Source: Oscarella lobularis
Lineage: Eukaryota; Porifera; Homoscleromorpha; Homosclerophorida; Oscarellidae
Length of the DNA stretch: 64,000 nucleotides
Direction of reading: 5' to 3'
NCBI RefSeq assembly: GCF_947507565.1
Contig: NC_089187.1
Location: 1,984,001 to 2,048,000, forward strand
Part shown: piece by piece, positions 1-12,800 of the stretch
Position numbering within the stretch: the stretch's first letter is position 1
How the letters are laid out: each line of letters starts with the position of its first letter
Program-made: the position numbers and the translations under genes
The notes under the pieces: generated by a model
Database searches by the model: none
What the model was told of the DNA's origin: nothing
Seen by the model: the letters and a program-made list of their open reading frames with translations, nothing else

Positions 1-1413
1 TCTAAGATCCGTGGTAGTGCATTGCGGCTTTCCATGGAACAAGGAGGCCTAAAACTATCATTTGGCGATACGCACCTGCTCGACCGTCGTCTAAAGACAC
101 CTAGCTCCTCGCTCGAATGCAGGAAAGGCCGGAGAAGGGAACTGGATCAAGGGGAGATATCCAACGCACCAGATTGCTCCGGAAAGTCGATTGCTGCTAA
201 TTTCTACATAAGAAAGACACCGTAGCTCACTTTTGGTTACTCTGCAATGCCCTCTAGCGCGGGAACACGGGTACATCGGGGGCCCTTACGAGGCAACAGT
301 TGTTCAGATCAAAGGTGAAACCAGTATACATCTCGCTGCGCCGGTGCGAGAAGTAAGAGATGTTGTCTTTCACGAAAATTCTTTGTTTTCTACAGAATAT
401 CAACCAGTTTAATCCGGGGCATTGAATATCGCTTGAGCATGCTAGTCTTTCTCTACAATCAGTGCTAATAGGTTGTGGCTATAAGAAAAGTGCGACGTGG
501 GAATAGCAGAGGGGCTCTCCTCTGATGTGACATGGCGGACATTCTTTGGGCTTGAATTAGTGGACAAAGAATATTACCGTACTGTATTGTCGAGCTATCC
601 TAAATCTAACTGCGTCGTCCGACGGCGTCAAAATTGTACTGTGAACAGAGTGATTATCTTTACCAGAGATATGTATGGTCATTGTGCTGTGCAGCAGGAG
701 TTTTCTGCTTGAAGCTGTAGAACCATGTGCATATTTTGTACAATTAGAATAGGAGTGTTGCGTGCTGTAGATTTACTGCACTGTACAAGACAGAAAAATA
801 TGTATTGCAAAGGGAAGCACCGTTGATCTGTGCAAAGGCGGTGAAGCTTAACTCCTAATCCACCCGTGAAGGCTCAACTGACACTTTGCGATATAACAAG
901 ACTAGTTTATAGAAACTTCCACAGATGAAAATGTAAAACATACAAAACAGCCTCTAACACATAATAGCAGGTAAAAAGATACCTAGGTTGTGCAGTGTTG
1001 ATTATCTCTCCGTGAAGAGAGGCTGTGCTAAAAGAAAGTGAAGGCTAGTACGACACATGCGAAGTGGGAATAGCAGAGGGGCTCTCCTCTGATGTGACAT
1101 GGTGAACATTCTTTGAGCTTGAATAAGTGGACAAGTAATATTACTTCTGTATTGTCATGAATGGCGTCGTTTTGATCCGCCAGCGTACAAATAGACTATC
1201 ACACAAGTTACTGACGGCAGGCAATGCTAAATCACAGGAAGAGTATAATTAGTGTATGCCTAATGACGATCGGAGGACATCGGGGTTTTGATGTAGCACG
1301 TGAGACACACCTACTTAGCCATCAGAGTACTCGTTTGGTAAAATGGACTTCTTGCAGCCTGGTCGTGGTTTGATCTACTGCTGTGTTGCACTCGTTTTAG
1401 AGGCAGCTCAACG
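1..1413. repeat. Inverted copy of Ig-gene 3' flank; no gene seen
   Basis: Read on the minus strand, about 165-1060 matches the 3' flanks of the two Ig receptor genes (about 22260-22900 and 30190-30800). Shared blocks include the GGATTAAACT stretch, the CACCGGCGCAGCGAAGTG stretch and the TGTCTTTCTTATGTAG stretch. A local direct repeat lies inside it: about 35 bases at 497-533 recur at 1068-1104, beginning TGGGAATAGCAGAGG. The ORFs in this part are short and not shared in frame between copies, so I call no gene. Bases after about 1150 are 5' flank of the beta-mannosidase gene. Confidence 0.6.
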
Positions 1414-4400
1414 ATGGTAAATCTGCGAGGTTTCGTTGGTCTCTTCCTCGTCAGTTCAGCATTTGGACTTGTCGAGAAAGACCTAGGAGGATCAGACTGG
1501 AGAGTTGAAAATGCAAACGGTTCTCTCAATATTGCAGCTACCGTTCCAGGCCAAATTCATCTTGATCTCCTGTAATGTAACATAACCGAGCTCTATAGTC
1601 TGTTTTACTTGTTGCTTCTCAAGAGCTGCAAATGCTATAAAGGAGCCCTACTGTAAGAGAAGGAAACGTCATGACAATTACCACATGGAGATTGTTTAGA
1701 CCGTTTCAATGACGATTTCGACTCGTGGATTGCCATGGACAATTGGACGTATTCCAAAACATTTGAACTTGATGAAAACACGACGAAAGCAAACAGGGTG
1801 TGGCTTCTCTGCCACGGAATTGACACAGTAGCAAATATAAGGTTTCTCTCTGATAAAAATGGAGGCTAAGTAAAGCATTCCTGCGACTTTGCAGTGTGAA
1901 CGGGCACGCTATTGGAACGACCAACAATCAGCACCGGAAATATTACTTTGACATCAAAGTAAAAATGCATCAAGATAGTACAAATGGATTAAGGCCCGTT
2001 CACCTTACGTAGAACGCTGTTCAAAGTGGGAGCAACAAAATCGTTGTTGCATTTGAGGTTTGCATGGGCAGGATTGCTTATAGTGTAGCTTCTTTAATGA
2101 TTTTTGCAGTCTGCGGCTACGTATTCCCTTCGCCAAGAAAGAAACTATCCCTATCCAGTTTATGGTGGAGTAACGTATTTTAATGCCACTCGAAACTTCA
2201 TACGAAAATGCCAGTCAGGTAAGACTTTGCTCAATTGCGAGCCAAGTCAAATTAATCTTGCCTCAGACTTTGGATGGAATTGGGGACCTGCCTTTCTTCC
2301 TGTTGGTATTTGGAAGAACATTAGGTCTGTTTGCGGCAAATAAAATGTCAAAAGTCAATCGCTATTTTCTGGCAGCATTGTGTCTTTCAACGAAGCGTTC
2401 ATCAGCGACCTCGTGCCTCAGGTAAAATTTTTATGCATAGGAATGAAGATTAGACGACTGTTGATTCTTTTCTATAAGATCACTTCAGACGGTGACGGAG
2501 GCTTCAATGTCTTGGTCACCGCTTATCTTCAAGCAGCAGGCACACTTGACATTTTCAGCTTTTCTGCTATGATGAAAATATTTTATAGCTGCTGGTATCG
2601 GTGGAAAAGTTTTCCTCGCTGTGGCGGACAAAAACGCAACTAAGGTATAGCGATTGCAGACGCATTGTATCTTCCTATATTATGTTGCTAGGATTTCAAT
2701 GACTCTGCTGACGGTGAAACTCCAGTTTCCTTCGCCATTCATTTAGCAAAAGGAGAAGTTGATCTTTGGTGGCCGAACGAGTACGGAAATAGAACGCTGT
2801 ATGAGATGATAGCAACCTACCAAGGAAATTCAGTACGTTTCAAAAAAAAATCCGACCAAGGATAAACAACGCTCGTCGTAGGAGAAACACTTTGTAGTGA
2901 CAACAGTGGGCTTCAGAACACTGGAGCTGGTGCAGGAGCCTCTTCCAAACGGAGAAAAAGGACTTTCCTTTTACTTTAAGATCAACGGTAGAGAGGACCA
3001 AATAGTGGTAAACTGTCTAATGTGAACGTTTGCAGAAGTGCCCGTTTTCATGAAGGGATCCAACTGGATTCCTGCCGACTCTTTTACTGGACGCGTCACT
3101 TACGAATCCTTGTTTAACCAGCTCTACTCGGCATCAGTGTCCCACCAGAACATGATTCGTGTCTGGTGAGTAAGGCACCTCTTGGAAATGGTTTTTTGCA
3201 TGGTCTAATGCTATAGGGGAGGAGGAATATATCAGCCGGAGGACTTCTATGATATCTGCGATAGATTAGGAATCATGATCTGGCATGATTTTATGTTCAG
3301 TGACGCCCTTTATCCAAGAGATAAAGTAATGCCGAATAGCGACAGATGACCTAGCATTGGCGACTTCTTTACAGGCTTTCTTGGATACGGTAGCAGAAGA
3401 GATACGTCATCAGGTTCGACGTCTTGCTCATCATCCTTCACTCGCCATCTGGAGTGGAAACAATGAAGATCAGGTACAAAATTATCACGAGGTAGTGGTG
3501 GTCGTCTGGAGCCAAGACTCGAAAAAATAGGATCGGGGAATGTACAGCGGACCTACGATCTTACTTGATTACAGTGCCCTCTACGACAGGACAGTCTACG
3601 CAACACTTATTAAAGAGGTTAGATAATTTATCTCAACAAAACTTTACCTCAACGACTGCACAGGATCCAACTCGTCCCTATTGGCCATCATGTCCATCAA
3701 ACGGCGTCTTGGTTAACGAGCCAGATAGAGGTCTTTTCATTCAACGATGGGGTGATGCAGGCGAAATTGCTTACGGAGATATACACCGGTGAGCCTTCGT
3801 TGTGGTTCCTTTGACTTCCTAAAACGATCAATCAAAAAAAGGTACGACTTTAAACACGTGTGCACGGATGTGACGAAATTTCCGCGGCCGAGGTTTGCGA
3901 CCGAGTACGGCTACGAGAGCTATCCGTCGCTGGAGACTCTAAAACCAATCAGCACACCCGAAGCAAGAATGAATAATAATAATAGACGTTTGATTACTTC
4001 GATCATGATGTAGGATTGGGATAACAATTCGACTTTGATGCGTCATCGTCAACGCTTTACGCAAGGAACGACGCTTCTGGCTACACGAATATCTCACTTT
4101 TTTCACCTGCCAAATAAGTAAGATGAGAGTGCATTATCTCTATCAAACAAAAAGCTCGCTTTATTACAGTTCAAACTCGGAAATTCGCTTTGCCGATTTT
4201 ATCTACCTGACCCAAGTCGTTCAGGCTCTGTGCGTCCAAGCTGAAAGCGAGCACTACAGACGAATAAGAACGGAAGAGAACGCCTACACAATGGGAGCCC
4301 TTTACTGGCAATTGGTAAAGCAAGAAAGCAAATATCGATCGAGGAGCACCTAATCTCTTTTAGAACGATATCTGGCAAGGTCAAAGCTGGGCGTCTATAG

Positions 4401-5245
4401 AGTACGGCGGTCGATGGAAACTCCTACACTATTTCGCCGTTCACTTTTTCGCGCCCGTTCTCGTCTCACCTTTTGAAATGAACGGCAGAGTCAACGTCTA
4501 CCTTGCAAACGATTTGATTCGTCCGCTCAGAGGAAACGTCACGATTGACGTATGGACGTGGACGGTGAGACGAACAGCTGTCTTCGTTAGCTAAGACTCG
4601 ATTTGTCAACGCATACTAGGGCTCGGTTGATCACACCTTTTCTCTGCCGGTCAGCGTCGCTGCTCAGCACGCCGTCTCAGTCTGGAACGTCACGATCGAC
4701 GAAGCATTGAATCATCGCCTGCCTAATGAAGTCATACTCGCGCTGTCGTTTACTGAAAGCGGTATATAAGACGAAGAGTCTCAGCTATAGGAATCTAATA
4801 TGAGCTGCATAAAGGTGACTCGAAGCCCGTTGCTACGAACGCGTTTTACCCGTCTCCGATATCTGATGTCGATCTCGTCGAACCAAACATAACGGCAAGC
4901 AATTTCGAGGTCGTCGATAAAAAAGAGATAAAATTCACGTTGGCCGCGTCGGCCATGGCTCCGTACGTCTATCTGCACACCGACATTGTCGGATTTTTCA
5001 GGTTAATAATGACGTCACTTTTTCAGAACGTTCCTCATTACCTTTTTTAGTGATAACGGATTTCTAATGGTTCCCAAGATTCCTATCCAGTTGAATTTCA
5101 CTGCCTTCACTGAGACTATAGACGCTCGGCTGTTTGAGAGCAAACTGGAAATCAGGTACGTGTGCGTTCTACAAGACAAAAAAAATCCTATCAGTAGCAT
5201 TCTGATTACAGGAGTATTTACGACACGTACACGGACAAATCATGA
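1414..5245 (+). CDS. MANBA: Beta-mannosidase, GH2 family, multi-exon, secreted/lysosomal
   Basis: The product should remove terminal beta-linked mannose from N-glycan fragments in the lysosome. The chosen ATG gives a signal peptide ([18 protein letters not shown]), followed by [15 protein letters not shown] and [10 protein letters not shown], the normal N-terminus of animal beta-mannosidases. Later exons give [32 protein letters not shown], the acid/base block WSGNNED near 3450 and the nucleophile block [19 protein letters not shown] near 3885-3940. About 15 short GT..AG introns separate the exons; the first junctions keep frame (CTCCT then AGCTGCAAATGC, phase 2). The last exon ends IYDTYTDKS and TGA at 5243. 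I saw no frame break in the exons I checked, but did not verify every junction. It converges on the minus-strand gene that ends at 5484. Confidence 0.9.
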
Positions 5246-5483
5246 ATTTTTCATAGAAATTCGCAACTCAGGAAGACAGTTAGCGAAAATCAGCTGGCAC
5301 TTGAATTCACTCCACTGGCATAGAGTGCGTCACGATTCGTACTATGATACTGCCTGAACACCGTGTCTGGTAATAAAAGTACGGTTTCCGCTGATCGTTG
5401 CTCAGACAAATAATCAAAATTGCAAATTAGGCAAAAAATGCAGCCAGCTTAAAAAAATCAATGCTTACCAAAAACGGCCTACT

Positions 5484-6509
5484 TCAGGGCTCAATCCAAA
5501 GACTGTTAGGAACGTACTTGATCCGCGACACCGCCTGATAAGGAACCATATTCTTCGCAAACGCCGCAACCGAATAATTCTCGACACTCATCGTCACGAG
5601 ATCAACGGAAAACAGAATCTCAGGAAAACTAGTACCCTTATCCGAAAAAGTGGCATTTCTCATAAGCGCAAAAAGGGTTCGATCCTCGCGCGCAATTTCG
5701 CACGTACCTATACCCTCCATCCCCCATCCGGCAGGAAAATCCAATAGCCTCTTGGGACGCGTCTTACCGTCGCCAAATAGCTTAAACAACCCGTACCGAG
5801 TCCCGAGATCGTCCAAAGGACCAATCCCGTACAAGACCCTACCAATGGAGTCGTATTTGAAACACACGGATCGACTCTCGTTCACAAGGGCAGTGTAGAC
5901 GACATCTCCGTTCGTCGTATTGACTCCGTACACCTTATCGCTGGCGTAGAAGTAAAGGCTCTCTTCTGCAACGTAATCGCTGAGGCAATCTACTGGCCCT
6001 AGACCAATGATGAGTTCGTTTAAATTGTAGAAGAATTTGACGGTTCCCGCCGTTGAATTGCGAGTGGAGTTGCTGTTTATTTGCCATTCGCACCAGCCGA
6101 AGCCGTCCTCCGAGTCGCTTCCCGCGCAGACGCCGTAGAGCGTGCGATTCGTCGGATTGTAGTACATCGACACGAAGTTGGCGTTTGGACTGTTTCGCGT
6201 TTGTCGTATCTTTCCCGTGTGGACGTCGATTGCTTCTTGGTATCGTATCGACGAGATGTAGATCGATTGGGTCGTCGGAGCGAAGGCGAAGGCGCAGTCG
6301 CTGTAGAGTGCGTCGTCGGCGTGCGGCGCGGTGACGAGCGTCGCGTTCCAAAGCTTCGTGACGATTCCGTTCGCTTCGATTGAGAACAAGCTGACGTCCG
6401 CAGAGTAATCTAAAGTGATTGCGAGAAGTCGGCCTCGCTGTAGAACGGCATTCGGACTCGCAAAGCAGAGAAACGCAAGGAGGAGAAGAGAGACACGCAG
6501 TCTACACAT
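5484..6509 (-). CDS. Secreted beta-propeller-like protein, single exon
   Basis: This intronless frame gives about 341 aa from the second Met, which directly precedes a good signal peptide (RLRVSLLLLAFLCFASPNA). The first Met at 6542 adds 11 residues and also keeps the frame. The mature part is a run of roughly 45-residue repeats of strand-rich text with motifs such as TLYGVCAG, LYGIGPL and TLFALM, spaced like blades of a YVTN/NHL-type propeller. There are many N-glycosylation sites (NAT, NRT, NST, NES, NYS) and at least six Cys. I do not recognise the family and assign no activity. It lies between the beta-mannosidase and CSPG-like genes, with about 290 bp to the latter. Confidence 0.75.
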   Translation of the reverse strand: MCRLRVSLLLLAFLCFASPNAVLQRGRLLAITLDYSADVSLFSIEANGIVTKLWNATLVTAPHADDALYSDCAFAFAPTTQSIYISSIRYQEAIDVHTGKIRQTRNSPNANFVSMYYNPTNRTLYGVCAGSDSEDGFGWCEWQINSNSTRNSTAGTVKFFYNLNELIIGLGPVDCLSDYVAEESLYFYASDKVYGVNTTNGDVVYTALVNESRSVCFKYDSIGRVLYGIGPLDDLGTRYGLFKLFGDGKTRPKRLLDFPAGWGMEGIGTCEIAREDRTLFALMRNATFSDKGTSFPEILFSVDLVTMSVENYSVAAFAKNMVPYQAVSRIKYVPNSLWIEP

Positions 6510-6803
6510 GGTTGTACACGTGACGTGATTAAAATTAAACATCGATGACGTCTTTGCAGCGAAATTTTTGGCACAAGGAGTCAGAATTGCATGACAGCTG
6601 CAGAAAAGGCTTATGTACTGTAATTGATGACGTTCATGCCAAGCAAATTAATTAATTAATTCATTAAACAATTCACGACAACTCAATGGTACGTAGTAGT
6701 CCTTACTTCTCACCAACTAGTTCTACCTCATTCAAAGCATGAGTTAATATTTCGGCGTATACCAAACGCGTAAACTTTAGAATTTATGAAGTGCTATGCA
6801 GAT

Positions 6804-9800
6804 CTATACCCAATACTCACTTTTCTGCAGTTTTGGAGCGACAGGTGCCTGTGTGCTCGTGTCAGTTTCTGCAGTCTCCCATTCCGAAAAACCGTCTGTC
6901 TCTCCTTCATCGTCAACGTCGTCAACGTCGTCGTCATCGTGAGCATTGTTCTGATTTTCGGCCTCGTCTTCTTCTGCAAACTCATCGCAATTCTTTCCAT
7001 TTTCATCACTTTCTTCCGAACACGTAATCACCCCCGGATCTGTGTTTCGGGCTCGCTGCGGTGAAAATTCCACCGACGTCGACGCCACCACTCCGTCATG
7101 CTTGTCCTCCTCCTTGCCTTCATCCGTTTTACGCTTCTTGAACCACAGCAAAAATCCAACAAAGCACAAGGTGATGAATACCACAGCAGATATAATGGCT
7201 ATAGCAATGGTTTTTGCCATCTGATCGTCGTCGGATGATACATTCAAATTGGAGTCGTTAGGATAGGAATAATTAGCAAAAGAAAACGGAGTATCTGAAG
7301 TAAAATTCAGTCTATGTGACGTAGGGTACTCAGACGAAATGACGGTCGCATTCTCAGAAAAAGGCGTGGCAAATACGATACGACTGATGTGACGAAAAAC
7401 GACTTGCACGTGTAGCACGGCAGGCTGAACGCCAAGCGAACTTAATTCGAACACGAGATCGTCCACGTACGAAGATGAGGAATTCGTTGCATTTAAACTG
7501 ACAAAAGGCTCGTAGAAAATCTGCCCTTTTTGCAGTTGATCTTGGGTAAACGATTCAATTCGACGAGTTTTTGCAAGCGTCAGCACGCCGTACGTTGGTT
7601 GCCGAAGGAGCGTCAATATTGGATTCCTTCCTGTTAAATCAAATAATGGTTCTGCATCAATTACGTTGGCATCGATAGCAACATGCTTGTCTCCCGCATA
7701 GACGACTAAAGGATTGACACGCGCCAAAGGAATAACGGCAACAGAAACGGTGAAATTGAATAACGTTGAAATTCCTAGACGAGGAATCTCGACTTCGAAC
7801 GTAAACGCGTCAATTGACGACGAGAAATTAGTCTGAACGTAAATCAGCTTTGCGTCGAATAAATCTTCTTTAGTGACGTTGCGAACTGCGGTACCGTTAA
7901 GCAAGAGTTGCCCATAGCGTGGAGAGGCAATCAACACAAAGACTAAATCGTCCTTATTGCCATTTGTTGATACGTTGAAGTGCTCGCTTCTCACGACAAC
8001 TCTAGTCTCTCCTTGAAGCAGGTGCTCTTCTGCCCTCGTCGCAGGACGTGATACAATGATCTTTTCAGCAAAGATAAGCCATTGACGTACGTTCGACTTG
8101 TACCTTCCATCAAGAACGCTAACGATAGCAGCACCAGACAGCATCTCAGAACCATCATGCCTGATCAAAATCTTCCCGCTATCAATGTCCTCCTGACTGA
8201 ACTGGTTCAAGATTGCACGAGTGTCATTGACAGAAGCAAAAGATAGGTACGCAGGAACAAAGTGCAGTTTGTAGATGAGTTCCGACGGCAGAGTATCACG
8301 GTCAGTCACCATTGCATCGTCAGGTGTGAGCGTACGAGTCATTCCTTGGACAAGGTTGAGAGGCTTAAGAACTATCGTACGCGGTTCATCGTTGATGGGT
8401 GTGATTCTTACGTCAAATCGTTCCACGACAGCTTCGGATGACCACGTTTCGTTATGAACTGTCAATGAAAATTCAAACCAGTCTTTCACAGTTTCGCTGC
8501 CGTCGTGTTTGTATGCGATGCAATGAGCATTGATGTCTTCTTGGGTAAAGAGAGCTACGGTTTCATTTTTCTTCATCAGTACTCCATATTTTGGTAAAAT
8601 TGTAATATTGTAAGTAACCGTTGCGTTTTGAAGCCAGTGAGAAGCTTTGATATTTACCGCATCCAGATGATCTGAGCTTATGAGGCCGACATAGCCTTCC
8701 TTTAAAACTAGAACATTGTTTGACGCCAGAGCACTGCCCGGAGTCTGTTTCAGTATCACGCGAAAGCGAAACTTGACGTCAGTAAGACGCTGTGCTAGTC
8801 GAGCAGAAACGTTGAAGTACGCGAAGTCTTCGGACTTCCAGGACTCGATGTCCGTGTACTTATAGCCAATAAGGTCTTCTTCAATATCTTTCAGGGTAAA
8901 ATTAGAGACTTCTACTGAAGGATAATTTATGTTGATGAGGCGACCAAACTGTGGGTGTCTAGAAACCGTAAAAACGATAGTGCGGTTGGACGCCAAGCCG
9001 TTTATTCTCACAGAAAGATTGGTTGATTTGATAAGCGTCATCTGGTCAAATTGAGCAACTAAGCCGGTGTTGATAGATACTGACAATGTTAGTGGTCTAG
9101 CAATTATGACGAAGACACCCACCACGGAATGATTTCCATCTGATAACTCAAACTGGAAGTCGCCGTTCATTGCTCCTTCGTGATGAAAAAGGATGTCGCC
9201 ATTTTCTAAATCCAGCTGAGTAAAATGATTAGTCACGCTACTGGCATTTTTTTTGAATGTCAAATACCCATTTTTAGGCAAACGAGTCACGGTAAAGACG
9301 ATTCCGGACGCACCAGTATCTCCGTCAGCAGCCCTTAAATTATCAACGGTGATGGGAACAACTTCTCCTGCCCAAAGTTCTAAAGACCGATTCACGGTAA
9401 TAACCGGTCCCTGATCGTTAACTGGAGCAATTGTTATAAGCACGACAACCGGCTCACTCACTCTGCCTCTCCTGGATTCCATAACCGAAAAACTGTCATT
9501 GTGAAACTCGCTACCGTCGTGTTCATATATCAGTCGGTTTGCCTTTAAATCGGAGCTTGTAAAGGCTAGTTGGCGCGAGCCTTTCCCGCCTGATTTTAAC
9601 AGCCTCAAAGTGCCGTGGACCGGTTGCCTATCAACGATAAATTCCAAAGATATGCTTCGAAATTTATCGCTCTTTGCGTAGAGAAAAGCCTCAGTTACAA
9701 CTACGCTACCGCCTTCTTCCACCGAAAGCGTGCCCGCCTCAAAAGGAACGATAAAAGGCACGACTTCGACTAATACGGAAACCGGAAGAGGCGACCAATT

Positions 9801-12800
9801 TCTGCCGTCGCTCACGCGAAATCGAATTCGGTCTGAACGCGTCGACTCGTCACGATGTGCGTAGACAATTCTTCCGGCATCGATATCAGCTTGAGAAATG
9901 TTCTTCACCTCTTCCCACGTCGAACCGTTTACCCGCAAAATCAAGCCGCGTCGAAGCGAGCGACTGATTACCGTGAAGACTACCGAGCTGCTACCTTGCT
10001 CTGAATCTGTTGCTCGCAATACTGCGTTAGTTATAGTAGCGTTGCTCTGCTCGTCGACATATAACGTTGTTTCTGAGGTCACTGCCTCAGGCGGGGTGTC
10101 ATCAACGGGATGGACTGTCACTGGAACGCGGACGTCGATTGATTTCGACTGATACGAGACTCTCAGTTGAAACAGATCACTGACCACGTCTACTCCACTG
10201 TGAATGTAATGCACCAAGCCGGCTAAAATATTTTCCTGGGTGAATCGCTCAACTTCCTTGTCTCCCATTGAGAGTATTCCGTATCTTGGTTTCCCAGTCA
10301 CGACGTATAAAATTTCGGAGACGTTGTGTGCCGCGTTGACAGTGACATTAAAATTTAGGAGTACTTTCCCGCCCTCGCGCACTTGAATCGGTCCTTTAGG
10401 CCCATTCTGTGTCAGCGCCAACGGAACGATTCTCACTCTAAGAAACGTATGGGCGATAGCAGGGCCAACGATAAGCGTAATCATATCGCGCTCTTCGCCC
10501 TGGGAAAACACGTTCTGGTAATAGATAGCCTCGTTTAAGATATCTCGTTGCGAGAAGACGGTGACAGGTGTTTGCCACTTCCCTTTCCTAACGAGAAAAG
10601 ACTTGGAGAGAATTCGAGCTCTGTACTGAATTTCGGAGTCGTCGTCACTAATGTCTGTGTCGGCGTACAGAAGAACTTCCTTAGTAATGACCGATCGTCT
10701 GTTTTCAATTACAACTAACTCGCCGTTCCCAATTCGACGCGGCTGATTGTCGTCTTTCAGGTTCACCGATATGTTGAAGAGCAATCCAGCCGCTTTGATC
10801 TCGTCTCTCAACGTCACGTTGAATTCGAATGTATCCTCTAACGTTTCAGAGTCGTCGTGCTCGTACACAACGCTCCCCGTCTCGAGCTGTTTTAACGTAA
10901 ACGTTGTCACTAAAGTATCCGTTCCCTCTAGAACCAGTCTTCCGTGTTGGGGACCATTGCTAACGAGAAATTTGAAAGGCAAATGATCTGGCTCGATGTT
11001 TAGAGCTAGTGGCGTTATCGGCCTTCGGCCTCCCTCAGGGACTACCAAACCACGTACGAACACCTTGATTTCGTTCGAATAGATCACAATGAGAAACTGC
11101 TGCCCGGAAACGTTCGTCCGATTATTAGATATAGTGAACGTGACTTCGTCAACGAAGCGATTCTTTTCTGTGTGAATGTAGGCGATTTTTCGGCGATTAA
11201 TGTCTTTTTGAGTGAAAGTGTCTACAGTCGGTCGGTCGCGCCTTCGTTCGACGAGGCGACCAAAGCTGGGGCGTCGCTGCACGGTAAAAATAATTTCATC
11301 TGGGGCAGAATTCGGCACGTCGGTCGCCCGAAGTCGACTCGAAGAGATAACGCCTTCAGTTCCTTCTTCCACGTCAAGACCCTTGTTGGTAACAACGTAA
11401 GGTAAAGGCTTGGGCAAAATGCTGATTTTCACTTCGACGAGCATAAACGAATGGCCAATAGAAGCGTTCACTGAAAGCAGATCGTTAAACGACGTCATCG
11501 TGTCCGGATCATCTAAAACGTAGCGAACGCTTTCGGTTTCCAAATCAGCAGGACAAAAGGACGTCACTTCGATTCCCATATTGGTTACGTGTCCGTAGCT
11601 GGGACGCTTTACCAGATGATAGACAACGTCCGCGTCTTGAGAAGGGTCGTTAGTTACGACCAATAGGTCAGAAGAACGAATAACAACGTCGGGGAGATTC
11701 TCTGCGTCTGCGTGGAGCGTTGAAGACGGTTCACTTACCAAGCGTAGGACCAACGGCGTGGCGACGACTTCAAAACGCTTTTCCGTCGTCTGATGAACGC
11801 CGTCACTGACGACAAAAGAGAAGCCTCCTTTGAGACTTTTGCTGCGGACGTGAGTAAAGAATACTCTTCCATCGTCGATGTCTTTCTGAGTGAACTGCAG
11901 CGTCTCGTCTTTGATGCTGTCTGCAAAGGAGAAAAACCCGTTGGCGATGCTTCTACTTTTTATGACGGTGAATACGAGTGAGTTCGACGATGTGTCGTTG
12001 TCTTGGGCTTTAACGTATTCTTCAGATACGACCTGTGTCGTTCCTTCGTATAGTCGGAGCTCTCTGGGTATTCGAATCTCCGGTTTTTCGTCATTAACCG
12101 GAAGTATCACAAAGGAAAATGTCATTTGCTTTGTTTGCCTATCTGATTCGTCGTACCCCGCCGGAAGAGGCCCACTGGCGAAAACGAAAAATTCAAAAGA
12201 ATCGTTCAACGTCTCGCTGTCGTCATGACGATAAACGACGCGACCAGACTTCAGGGCATCAACAGAGAACGGAACGTCAGCGCTTTCTAGCTTTCCATGT
12301 CGTACCGTGTTCGTTACGTTGACGAAAAAATTCAGTGAGGACTTCGCCGCGGGATCAGTGGTAATATTCATACTTTCAAAATTCAGGGAAACTTGATCGC
12401 CTTCTCGTACTGTCAACACTCTCGTTTTGACTCTTATTAACTCGACGTCCACGTCAATGGCTACTGTCTTGATATCCGAGGAAGAGAGTCCAGCCCAGAA
12501 TCGAACTTTGAAGGAATCCCGTTGAGAAAACGACTCGGGATCGTGTACGTATATCACAGCATTGCGTGCAATTAGTCCGTACGTCAAATTAGAGTCTACC
12601 GTAATTCGACTTCCGTTGATGACGTCAATCGAACCGAATCGTGGCAATTCTACAAACTGGCACACCACCTCAACAGGTGGCCCCTGGGCGTACAACCAGT
12701 CGGCTTGAAATTGAATAGAAGATGAAGAAAAGGCAGCAGACGAGCCTTGAGCTAATGAGATGGCTCCTATTGTGACTTTCAAAGGATAGCGAATGGCATG

